A stretch of 64,000 nucleotides of DNA from Yoonia sp. I 8.24 (GTDB taxonomy: Bacteria; Pseudomonadota; Alphaproteobacteria; Rhodobacterales; Rhodobacteraceae). Shown here one piece after another: positions 35,195-43,331 of the stretch (position 1 is its first letter; each line of letters opens with the position of its first letter). A program made the translations under genes and the position numbers. The notes below the pieces were generated by a model. It had not been told where the DNA came from. It did no database searches and saw only the letters and a program-made list of their open reading frames with translations. Where the stretch lies: NCBI RefSeq assembly GCF_022096995.1, contig NZ_JACXGQ010000006.1:147180-211179 (forward strand), read 5' to 3'.

Positions 35195-35581
35195 TTACCA
35201 CCCTTCCGCTAAAAATGCGTCCGCAAAGCTGCGACGAATATAGAGCGTGCCATCGCTTTGTGCTGACATCGCGCTCCAACCCCATCCGGCGCCTGCTTTG
35301 AGGTCACGGCATCGTTGGTGTTCTTCGGGCGTAATATTGGTGATGACCATCGCGTCCGCCTCGCTGGTGCAAAAGGCGCGGATCCCCTCGTTCCGGCCAT
35401 TGAGCGTAGTTTCAACGGCAAAACCTTTGCTCGCAAGCTCACTCGCAACCTCTGCACCCGCTTCCGCTTCGCCAGCGAGAACAATTGGATTGGGGACGGG
35501 GACCGGGGAATTTGGCGACGGCGGCGTTTGAACACATCCAGCCACAATAGCAGCTGTCGCGACCAGTGGAGTAAATTTCAT
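35195..35581 (-). CDS. Small lipoprotein resembling half a PstS-type binding protein
   Basis: 128 residues from ATG 35581. The lipobox is AAIVAGC, so it is likely lipidated at Cys16. The mature part (GRNEGIRAFCTSEADAMVITN, with ITPEEHQRC next) recalls the segment of phosphate-binding proteins that reads G-GFKRFC-GE-DI-NASRPI, but only about one lobe's worth of sequence is present. It may be a reduced PBP-like domain. Operon partner of the secreted protein at 34570-35193. Confidence 0.65.
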   Translation of the reverse strand: MKFTPLVATAAIVAGCVQTPPSPNSPVPVPNPIVLAGEAEAGAEVASELASKGFAVETTLNGRNEGIRAFCTSEADAMVITNITPEEHQRCRDLKAGAGWGWSAMSAQSDGTLYIRRSFADAFLAEGW

Positions 35582-35646
35582 TGATTTAATCCTTTGTTTT
35601 GTAAAGCAAATATATTTCCTTTGCATTTTGGGGCCGTGATCCTGAA

Positions 35647-35696
35647 GGGGTGTTAGCGACCACGAGAAAACAGACTGGGAAACGCGCCAACACCCC
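35647..35696. repeat. Inverted repeat in the lipoprotein/araC divergent promoter region
   Basis: GGGGTGTT (35647-35654) and AACACCCC (35689-35696), perfect 8-bp arms 34 nt apart, between the lipoprotein gene and the AraC-family regulator. It could be a binding site for that regulator. Confidence 0.3.
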
Positions 35697-35789
35697 GCAA
35701 CCGGCCCACACCCAACGCGTACAAGTGACGACCAAACTTGTATTGAATATTTCGGCAGGCCAGAATTTAATGGTTTCAAAGGACTTTTC

Positions 35790-36638
35790 ATGCCGAAGCC
35801 GCCAAATCCCGACATCTACCGCCCAATGGAATTGCCGACATCTATTCGACCTTATGTGCGTCGCGCTCTGGTGGCGGACAGTAATCAGAGCGTCGATATG
35901 GAGGTTTCAGTACGTGCAACGGGCTATCACTATTTTGGCTGGGTGTGGCGCGGTATCTGGCAAGGCGAAGTCAACGGCAAGACGCTGTTTAGCAGTGATA
36001 ATGACGGTACGTTACATCTTACTGGTCAGGTTAAGCAGGGCGACGTCATAGCAAGAATGAAGCGCGATATTGGACAGATTTTTCTTGAGTTTACGGCCCT
36101 TGGGCATTTTCAGCTTTTTGGCATAACGGGAAAAAAAATGGTCGAGAATGCGGTCGATCCGCAAATGCTTAACCCCGCGCTTGCACGACACTTCACGACA
36201 CTTTGCGATGCCGGCGATATTTCCGCAAAGGCGCGCCTCGCGTTGCTGGCCGATGTGTTTTCCGAATTACCAAAGTGGGAAACGCCAAACGGGCTGGTCG
36301 CGGCAATCGCCCAAATGGAAGCTGCCGACGGTGACATTCGCATTTCTGCACTGGTCGACGATCTGGATTTGGCTGAACGGCAGTTTCGTACCCAGTTCGA
36401 AACACTGGTCGGATTATCGCCCAAGACGTTTTGTAAGACGCTCCAGATCAACAGGGCTTTCAGTCAAGTGTTGATGAACAACGGTGGCGACCTCGCCGGG
36501 ATCGCCGCAGAGGCGGGATTTTCCGATCAAGCGCATTTTACCCGCTCATTTAGTAAGTTCCTAGGCCAAGCGCCCAAACGCTACCTCAACGATGTCGAAA
36601 CAACGCTTAAACGTTTTGTCGGGCAGTCGCGGGCTTAA
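35790..36638 (+). CDS. AraC-family transcriptional regulator
   Basis: 282 residues; AAAGGAC precedes the ATG. The C-terminal AraC domain spans about residues 185-265. Helix-turn-helix 1 is ISALVDDLDLAERQFRTQFE. HTH 2 is LAGIAAEAGFSDQAHFTRSF, followed by the signature KFLGQAPKRY. The N-terminal half is a ligand-binding-like domain of unknown specificity. It is divergent from the lipoprotein gene across 208 nt. Confidence 0.92.
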   Translation: MPKPPNPDIYRPMELPTSIRPYVRRALVADSNQSVDMEVSVRATGYHYFGWVWRGIWQGEVNGKTLFSSDNDGTLHLTGQVKQGDVIARMKRDIGQIFLEFTALGHFQLFGITGKKMVENAVDPQMLNPALARHFTTLCDAGDISAKARLALLADVFSELPKWETPNGLVAAIAQMEAADGDIRISALVDDLDLAERQFRTQFETLVGLSPKTFCKTLQINRAFSQVLMNNGGDLAGIAAEAGFSDQAHFTRSFSKFLGQAPKRYLNDVETTLKRFVGQSRA

Positions 36639-36850
36639 CCGTAAAAGGAATGCGCGTCTCCGCTTCATTTCGCGGGGGGCGTCAATGCATGTGGTGGCGT
36701 GTCGGCGGGTTTTGTAAAAAGTCAGATGGTTTTGGCGTGCCAGTCTAGACTGAAACAAGATGCGCTAGCTATCATTGCAACGCAGCGCAACGCAGCGAAT
36801 GGCATCTACGAGCCCAGAGTTGCAGATGCTGCATCTCGAGCGAATGTCGG

Positions 36851-37321
36851 CTATGTATAGGAATGAGGTCTCGGTTCGTCACCATCCAGATAGGCCTTCA
36901 AACTAGTCTTGAGGAAATGGTTCCAGCCGTCCAGACAAATCCCCCAACAGTTTAGTGTTGGCGTCAATCCATCATGGGTCATCGTGATCTCTGTCTTGCC
37001 TGCAATGACTTCGAATTCCCAAATAATTTTTGTTCCCAACCACTCCTGATCGATTTCCTTTGGCTGGCCTTCGACTCTGTGATGCGCATCTACGCAAATC
37101 ATCTCAAGGCGGCTGCTCCCCTTCATGACCGACGCTTCGAATGTCCAATATCCATAATCAGGAGGGAAACGTGCGGTCACTTTGTCTCCGACGGCTTTCA
37201 ACCCGCCTTCGATAGTTTCTGTCCACCATTTTTCCATCTGTGTCGCAACAGCCTTGAAGCAGGCGTCTTGGGATGCCGATACTTGGATTTTCTCTTGATA
37301 GTTGTTTGTCGACTCAGCCAT
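36851..37321 (-). CDS. SRPBCC-domain (AHSA1-like) protein
   Basis: 156 residues from ATG 37321, chosen because GGAGTG lies 6 nt upstream; a Met four codons earlier is in frame. The fold is the START/Bet v 1-like SRPBCC: YQEKIQVSASQDACFKAVA at the first strand and helix, and the typical end GWNHFLKTSLKAYLDG. Such proteins bind hydrophobic ligands. Divergent from the HxlR gene across a short region with an 18-bp palindrome. Confidence 0.88.
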   Translation of the reverse strand: MAESTNNYQEKIQVSASQDACFKAVATQMEKWWTETIEGGLKAVGDKVTARFPPDYGYWTFEASVMKGSSRLEMICVDAHHRVEGQPKEIDQEWLGTKIIWEFEVIAGKTEITMTHDGLTPTLNCWGICLDGWNHFLKTSLKAYLDGDEPRPHSYT

Positions 37322-37391
37322 CGTACACTCCATTTTCTCTGTTCTTAATAAGAATCGTGGAAAACATCGGATTTGAAAAGTAGGCAACATC

Positions 37392-37409
37392 TTGATACTA
37401 AGGTATCAA
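37392..37409. promoter_or_regulatory. Palindromic operator before the HxlR gene
   Basis: TTGATAC-TAAG-GTATCAA, a perfect 7-bp inverted repeat ending 1 nt before the hxlR-type start codon and about 70 nt before the divergent SRPBCC gene. HxlR dimers typically bind such short palindromes. Confidence 0.6.
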
Positions 37410-37410
37410 A

Positions 37411-37764
37411 ATGAGAGTATTGGAGTTTCATGTGCACGATGAGCCTGCGAAGGACCTGTGTCCAGCACCTCTTGTGTTTGCCATGATCGGTGGCAAATGG
37501 AAGTTGTCGATCCTTCAGATCCTGATTTTTAATGGAACAAAGCGGTTCGGAGAGCTTCGAAAGGCAATCCCTGAGATAACGCAGACGATGCTAACCAAAC
37601 AACTGCGCGCTCTTGAAGGCGACGGTCTCGTTCAACGAAAGGTTTATGCCGAAGTGCCGCCAAGGGTGGAATACAGCGCCACGGACGATGCGATCAGGCT
37701 TACGTCTGCATTTGAGGCAATGCACCATTGGTGGGAAACAAGAACGTCTTCATCAGACGCTTGA
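37411..37764 (+). CDS. HxlR-family transcriptional regulator
   Basis: 117 residues. The HxlR winged helix is complete: CPAPLVFAMIGGKWKLSIL with the first Cys that is often redox- or ligand-responsive, FGELRKAIPEITQTML in the recognition region, and VQRKVYAEVPPRVEYS in the wing. It probably controls itself and the divergent SRPBCC gene through the palindrome at 37392-37409. Confidence 0.93.
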   Translation: MRVLEFHVHDEPAKDLCPAPLVFAMIGGKWKLSILQILIFNGTKRFGELRKAIPEITQTMLTKQLRALEGDGLVQRKVYAEVPPRVEYSATDDAIRLTSAFEAMHHWWETRTSSSDA

Positions 37765-37915
37765 AGTTCAAGCGGCCGCGCTGAGTTCATAAAACAGTTG
37801 ACGAGGCGGTTTTGGGGGATAGCAGACCATCGCACGTCTATCCGAAACCGAAGCTTTGTCCGCATGACGGACTATGCCACCTTGTACCCGCCCAACCTTC
37901 AGATAGTTTGGGCGC

Positions 37916-40900
37916 ATGACAACTGATCCTCGATTCATTCATCTGCGCGTGCATACGGAATATTCTCTGCTTGAGGGCGCTATTCCGGTGAAAAAACTGC
38001 CCGGTATGGCTGCGGCGATGGATATGCCTGCTGTTGCCGTAACGGACCGCAACAATATGTTTTGCGCGCTGGAGTTTTCTGAGGGCGCGTCAAAAGCAGG
38101 CATCCAGCCGATTATCGGCTGTCAGGTTGACCTACAGTATACCACGCCTGATCCCGGCAAACGCCCCGAGGACCCCGCGCCGATTGTGTTGCTTGCGCAG
38201 ACTGAGGCCGGGTACATGAACCTGATGAAGCTGAATTCATGCGAATATTTGGATGCAGGTGGGCAGTTGCCGCAGGTCACGCTAGAGGATTTGGCGCAGT
38301 ATCACGACGGGTTGATTTGCTTGTCCGGTGGGCCGGATGGGCCGGTTGGGCGGTTGCTTCGCCAAGGGCAGCGCCCCAAGGCTGAAATCTTGATGGACCG
38401 TTTGGCCGCGACATATCCGGACCGGCTTTATGTTGAACTCCAGCGTCATCCGATTGATGGCGGATTGCCCGAGGCCGAGCGCTTGTCAGAGCGTGGGCAT
38501 GTTGAAATTGCCTATGCCAAGAACCTGCCGTTGGTTGCGACCAACGATGTGTATTTCCCCAAAACGGATTTGTTTGAGGCACATGACGCCCTGTTGTGTA
38601 TTTCCGATGGGGCCTATGTGGATCAGCAAGAGCCGCGCCGCCGCCTGACCCCGCAGCACTATTTCAAATCGCCGCAAGAAATGGTGACGCTGTTTGCAGA
38701 CCTACCCGAAGCGATTGAGAATACGGTTGAGATCGCGAAACGCTGTGCATTCAAAACCTACAAGCGCGATCCGATCTTGCCCAAATTTGCGGATGATGAG
38801 GTCGCAGAATTACGGCGTCAGGCCGAAGAGGGGCTGAAGGCGCGTCTTGCGATTATTCCCCATGCGGCTGAGGTCGCGGAATACGAAAAGCGGCTTGAAT
38901 TTGAGCTGAGCATTATTGAGGGCATGGGGTTCCCCGGCTACTTTCTGATCGTTGCGGACTTTATCAAGTGGTCCAAGGATAACGGGATTCCAGTGGGGCC
39001 GGGCCGGGGGTCTGGTGCGGGGTCTTTGGTGGCTTATGCTTTGCTGATCACCGATCTTGATCCGCTTCGCTATTCGCTGCTGTTTGAACGGTTCTTGAAC
39101 CCCGAGCGTGTGTCCATGCCCGATTTCGATATCGATTTTTGCATGGACCGCCGCGAAGAGGTGATCCGCTATGTTCAAGAAAAATATGGCCGCGATAAGG
39201 TCGGGCAAATCATCACCTTTGGTGCACTTTTGTCCAAGGCCGCCGTGCGCGATGTGGGTCGGGTGCTGCAAATGTCGTATGGGCAGGTGGACCGCCTGTC
39301 GAAGATGATCCCGGTCGAGGGCGTAAAGCCCGTGTCCATCGAAAAGGCGCTCGCGGATGAACCACGTCTGCGCGAAGAAGCCAAGAACGAAGAAGTCGTG
39401 GACCGGCTGTTGACCTACGCCCAGCAGGTCGAAGGTTTGCTGCGCAATGCCTCCACCCACGCGGCGGGCGTTGTGATTGGCGACCGTCCGTTAGATGAAT
39501 TGGTCCCACTGTACCAAGACCCTAGATCCGATATGCCTGCAACCCAGTTCAATATGAAATGGGTGGAACAGGCTGGGTTGGTGAAGTTTGACTTTCTTGG
39601 TCTAAAAACCCTGACAGTCATTCAAAACGCGGTTGAGCTGGTCAAAAAGACCGGGCGCCCGTTGAATGTGGCCGCCGATGGGGCAGAGCTTTACCAGCCG
39701 CCCGCCGGGTTTGAATATGACATCGGGGCGATCCCGCTGGATGATGAGGCTTCTTATAAGCTTTATGCCAGCGCGAAAACGGTCGCCGTGTTTCAGGTGG
39801 AATCCAGCGGCATGATGGATGCGCTTAAGCGCATGAAACCCACCTGTATCGAAGATATTGTTGCGTTGGTGGCGCTGTACCGCCCCGGCCCGATGGAGAA
39901 CATCCCGACCTATTGCGAGGTCAAGAATGGGCTGAAAGAAATCACATCGGTGCATCCGTCAATTGACCATCTGTTGGCAGAAACCCAAGGAATCATCGTT
40001 TACCAAGAACAGGTGATGCAAATCGCGCAGGTCATGGCGGGTTATAGCCTTGGCGGTGCGGATTTGCTGCGCCGTGCGATGGGTAAAAAGATCGCCGAAG
40101 AAATGGCCAAGGAACGCCCCAAATTCGAAAAAGGGGCGATGGAAAACGGGGTCGATAAGAAAAAGGCGTCAGAGGTTTTTGACCTTCTTGAGAAATTCGC
40201 GAACTACGGGTTCAACAAATCGCACGCAGCGGCCTATGCGGTTGTTTCCTACCAGACGGCTTGGCTAAAGGCGAACCACCCTGTTGAATTTATGGCCGGC
40301 GTGATGAACTGCGATATTCATCTGACCGACAAATTGGGCGTTTATTTCCAAGAGGTTAAGAAGGGTCTGGGGCTGGGGTATACCCCGCCTTGCGTGAATC
40401 GATCACAAGCGACCTTTGATGTGCATGAAGGCAAATTGGTCTACGCGCTGGGCGCGCTGAAAAACGTCGGCGTCGAAGCGATGAAGCTGATCGTTGATGG
40501 GCGCGCAGATGCGGAATTTGTGAACCTGTTTGATTTCGCGCGCCGCGTTGATTTGAAACGGGTTGGTAAACGTCCGTTGGAAATGCTGGCGCGGGCGGGC
40601 GCGTTTGATGTGCTTGATCGCAATCGCCGCCGCGTGATGATGAGCCTTGATGCGCTATCAGGATATTCCGCCGCGATCCACGATCAAAAATCATCAAACC
40701 AAGTATCCTTGTTCGGCGAAGCAGGCGACGATCTGCCTGAACCACGGCTTGCGGGCGGGGACGATTGGTTGCCGGCAGAACGGCTGGCCGAAGAATTTAA
40801 GGCGATTGGGTTCTACCTGTCGGGCCATCCGCTCGATGATTATATGGGCGCGTTGAAGCGCAAAGGCGTGCTGACCTTTGATGAGGTCACCGCCAAGGCT

Positions 40901-41416
40901 GAACGAGGGGCCTGTGTTGTAAAAATGGCGGGCACCGTGTCGGGGCGCCAAGAACGCAAATCCGCACGCGGCAACCGTTTTGCATTTGCGCAATTGTCCG
41001 ATCCAACCGGGCAATATGAGGTGACGCTGTTTTCTGACACTTTGGAAGCCGCGCGCGACTATTTGGAAACGGGTAGTCAGGTGGTTCTATCTTGCGAAGC
41101 CACGATGGAAAGCGACCAGTTGAAATTGTTGGGACGCTCTGTCGCGCCAATTGATAATGTCGTCGCCGATGCCGGTGGGGCCGCGCTGCGCGTGTTTATT
41201 GACACGCCAGATGCAATTAATGCGGTGGCGAATATCCTTGCCAACGCGGCCAAAGACAGGGTGCGCGCTGGGCGCGGACCTGTTTATTTTAACCTAATGC
41301 ATCCGGATCTACCCGGAGAGGTCGAATTGGACTTGGGCGATGAATTCCCAGTGAACCCGCAGATTAAGGGCGCGCTACGCAGCCTAGACGGCGTGATCGA
41401 AGTTGAGGACGCTTAG
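37916..41416 (+). CDS. dnaE: DNA polymerase III alpha subunit
   Basis: 1166 residues, full length. The N-terminal PHP domain starts FIHLRVHTEYSLLEGA. The polymerase active-site acidic pair is in SMPDFDIDFCMDRR near residue 402, with GPGRGSGAGSLVAY just before. Helix-hairpin-helix and OB-fold domains follow in the last third. It is the replicative DNA synthesis subunit. The stop overlaps the convergent small gene by 4 nt. The 151 nt upstream contain no recognised gene. Confidence 0.97.
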   Translation: MTTDPRFIHLRVHTEYSLLEGAIPVKKLPGMAAAMDMPAVAVTDRNNMFCALEFSEGASKAGIQPIIGCQVDLQYTTPDPGKRPEDPAPIVLLAQTEAGYMNLMKLNSCEYLDAGGQLPQVTLEDLAQYHDGLICLSGGPDGPVGRLLRQGQRPKAEILMDRLAATYPDRLYVELQRHPIDGGLPEAERLSERGHVEIAYAKNLPLVATNDVYFPKTDLFEAHDALLCISDGAYVDQQEPRRRLTPQHYFKSPQEMVTLFADLPEAIENTVEIAKRCAFKTYKRDPILPKFADDEVAELRRQAEEGLKARLAIIPHAAEVAEYEKRLEFELSIIEGMGFPGYFLIVADFIKWSKDNGIPVGPGRGSGAGSLVAYALLITDLDPLRYSLLFERFLNPERVSMPDFDIDFCMDRREEVIRYVQEKYGRDKVGQIITFGALLSKAAVRDVGRVLQMSYGQVDRLSKMIPVEGVKPVSIEKALADEPRLREEAKNEEVVDRLLTYAQQVEGLLRNASTHAAGVVIGDRPLDELVPLYQDPRSDMPATQFNMKWVEQAGLVKFDFLGLKTLTVIQNAVELVKKTGRPLNVAADGAELYQPPAGFEYDIGAIPLDDEASYKLYASAKTVAVFQVESSGMMDALKRMKPTCIEDIVALVALYRPGPMENIPTYCEVKNGLKEITSVHPSIDHLLAETQGIIVYQEQVMQIAQVMAGYSLGGADLLRRAMGKKIAEEMAKERPKFEKGAMENGVDKKKASEVFDLLEKFANYGFNKSHAAAYAVVSYQTAWLKANHPVEFMAGVMNCDIHLTDKLGVYFQEVKKGLGLGYTPPCVNRSQATFDVHEGKLVYALGALKNVGVEAMKLIVDGRADAEFVNLFDFARRVDLKRVGKRPLEMLARAGAFDVLDRNRRRVMMSLDALSGYSAAIHDQKSSNQVSLFGEAGDDLPEPRLAGGDDWLPAERLAEEFKAIGFYLSGHPLDDYMGALKRKGVLTFDEVTAKAERGACVVKMAGTVSGRQERKSARGNRFAFAQLSDPTGQYEVTLFSDTLEAARDYLETGSQVVLSCEATMESDQLKLLGRSVAPIDNVVADAGGAALRVFIDTPDAINAVANILANAAKDRVRAGRGPVYFNLMHPDLPGEVELDLGDEFPVNPQIKGALRSLDGVIEVEDA

Positions 41417-41712
41417 ATTTCGAAAAATGGATCAAGCCGCGCAGTGGCGCGCGCGTTTTGAATGATACAGTAGTTGCGGCGATCATCTTCGAATTCGGGG
41501 ATCGCCTTTGCCAGCCCTTCTAAATCTTTGACAGCAAGGATCATTGCGACACCTGTTTCGCCTTTGAATTCCGCTGTGTCCCGTTCGGTAAATGCGATGC
41601 CCATCACAATGTCTGACGCCGCGAACAACCGATGCGCCAAGTCTGGATCGAGCGCCGAGATACGATCAGTAAGCCGTTCTGCCGTTTGCGCAGGAAGTGT
41701 CACAATTGCCAT
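41413..41712 (-). CDS. Conserved small protein of unknown function
   Basis: 99 residues with no signal peptide or membrane helix. It shows a regular alpha/beta pattern (PAQTAERLTDRISALDPDLAHRL; VAMILAVKDLEGLAKAIPEF) and ends ARATARLDPFFEI. I do not recognise a family. It is convergent with dnaE, overlapping by 4 nt; codon use resembles the neighbours, so it is likely real. Confidence 0.65.
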   Translation of the reverse strand: MAIVTLPAQTAERLTDRISALDPDLAHRLFAASDIVMGIAFTERDTAEFKGETGVAMILAVKDLEGLAKAIPEFEDDRRNYCIIQNARATARLDPFFEI

Positions 41713-41858
41713 GATGAAGCCCTTTGTGTTTGAGCGCAGAGGCGCGTATAGCCCCTATCCTTTTGTCTAGTTTACCTAAGTTTAGGGGTTCGGGAATAGG
41801 GTGGGTAACCGTTAGGTAAATATATTGCTTAATTCATTGCGTCGACTTGAGGTTACCC

Positions 41859-42950
41859 ATGCCATTTCTATTTGATTGGACAACGTTTTCTAGCCCGAAT
41901 GGGACGACCACGATCAATGATGGTGCAAATAGCACGACGTTTACGTCAACTGGCTTTAGCTCGTCAGGTGCAAACAACCCCGGCTATTATACGAACTTTG
42001 GCGGCACAATTTTTAGCGTTGGTGTCGGCGCTGGCGAGGAGTCTGGCGTAAACATGACGTTCTCGACGGCGGTCGACAACTTGAGCTTCGCGATTGTCGA
42101 TCTGGACCAGGGGCCGGGTTGGGACGATCAGGTTCAAATTTTGGCCTATGACGTTGACGGGAACCTTCTGACCCCAACGTTTACGTTTGATCCAACAGTA
42201 CACACGCAGATTAACGCGACCACGATCGAGGCTGACGGCAACAATAGTACAAATATTGATGGGCCGACCGCGCCGGATTCGGTGACCGTCACCTTCGATT
42301 CTCCGGTTGCGACAATTCAAATCATCACCTCAGGTAGTGACAGTAGCGGCGTAAGCTCTGCTGTCATTGGGATCAGTGATTTCACTGGCGACGTGGTTTG
42401 CTTTGCCCATGATACATTGATCGAAACTGATCGTGGACAGGTCCCGGTTCAAGATCTGAGGCCATCGGATTTGGTGCAAACGATGGACAACGGGTTGCAG
42501 CCTATCCGCTGGGTCGGGTCGCGCCGTGTGGCTGCGGTTGGGAAATTTGCACCGATCCATATCGCCAAGGAGGTTTTGGGAAATTCAACCCCGCTTGTTT
42601 TATCGCCTCAGCACCGCGTGCTCGTGCGGGGGTGGCAGGCGGAATTGCAGTTCGCAGAGCCCGAAGTCCTTGTTGCGGCGAAGCATCTGATCAATGACAC
42701 CACGATCACACGGCGCGAAGGAGGCGAGGTCATTTATTACCATATCCTATGCGACCAACATGAAGTGGTCTACGCCAACGGCGCCCCCTGCGAGAGCTTT
42801 CATCCCGGCCAAGTTGGGCTCGATGGCATGGGGGCTGAACAACACGCGGAGATAATTGCATTGTTTCCAGAGCTTGAACACGATGCTGCCGGATTTGGCC
42901 CATCAGCGCGTATGACGCTCAAATCGAGCGAGGCTAAGGTGCTGGTGTGA
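41859..42950 (+). CDS. Hint-domain protein (Rhodobacterales type)
   Basis: 363 residues from ATG 41859 (GAGG 6 nt upstream). The N-terminal half is a low-complexity, Thr/Ser/Asn/Gly/Asp-rich beta region like those of secreted acidic proteins. A Hint domain starts at Cys181 (VVCFAHDTLIETDRG), with VLSPQHRVLVRGWQAEL and a closing YYHILCDQHEVVYANG. Hint domains can cleave or splice peptide bonds at the first Cys. There is no Sec signal peptide; export by another route or an intracellular role is possible. Confidence 0.85.
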   Translation: MPFLFDWTTFSSPNGTTTINDGANSTTFTSTGFSSSGANNPGYYTNFGGTIFSVGVGAGEESGVNMTFSTAVDNLSFAIVDLDQGPGWDDQVQILAYDVDGNLLTPTFTFDPTVHTQINATTIEADGNNSTNIDGPTAPDSVTVTFDSPVATIQIITSGSDSSGVSSAVIGISDFTGDVVCFAHDTLIETDRGQVPVQDLRPSDLVQTMDNGLQPIRWVGSRRVAAVGKFAPIHIAKEVLGNSTPLVLSPQHRVLVRGWQAELQFAEPEVLVAAKHLINDTTITRREGGEVIYYHILCDQHEVVYANGAPCESFHPGQVGLDGMGAEQHAEIIALFPELEHDAAGFGPSARMTLKSSEAKVLV

Positions 42951-42963
42951 AAATCGGCTGACC

Positions 42964-43167
42964 CTACCAGTGCGGTGGGCGTTGATCTGCGAGCGGGACT
43001 GTGCCGCCGCCGTCCAATTCACGCGATGCTTCGCGCTCCATCAACATCGCAAGACGCCGGGTCGCAAGCGCAAGCGCCGTTTCTTGCCGCGCGACGATGT
43101 CGGACAGGTCATCGACGGTGCGGGTCAAATGCGCGATTTGTTCTTCTAGGTGCTGAATATCGGTCAT
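42964..43167 (-). CDS. slyX: SlyX family protein
   Basis: 67 residues. A coiled coil (DIQHLEEQIAHLTRTVDDLSD) leads to a C-terminal PPHW, the standard SlyX ending. Function unknown in the family. It is convergent with the Hint gene. Confidence 0.88.
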   Translation of the reverse strand: MTDIQHLEEQIAHLTRTVDDLSDIVARQETALALATRRLAMLMEREASRELDGGGTVPLADQRPPHW

Positions 43168-43202
43168 AATTCCCGTCTAGCGTAATGTATCGATGCTGCA
43201 TA

Positions 43203-43246
43203 GGTGGGCCTGCGGCCCGCTTTGAGTATTTGTGGAAAAAAGAAGA
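43203..43246 (+). repeat. Dispersed hairpin plus GAGTATTT intergenic repeat (copy 2)
   Basis: GGGCC-TGC-GGCCC followed by GCTTTGAGTATTTGTGGAAAAAAGAAG. It has the same layout as the element at 10990-11044. It lies between slyX and hisS. Confidence 0.5.
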
Positions 43247-43331
43247 TATGGCGCGAATCTCGGTGATTGCATTGCTCCTGTGACCGTGGCGCGTTAAACG
43301 GCGTTCATGACCAGCGAAGGCAGAATCCGAA

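Noticed and set aside
36780..36806. Short direct repeat GCAACGCAGC in the araC-SRPBCC gap
   Set aside because: Only two partial copies in tandem; too little to call an operator or repeat family.
37765..37915. Possible transposase relic between the HxlR gene and dnaE
   Set aside because: The composition is unusual, but no frame gave a recognisable transposase motif.
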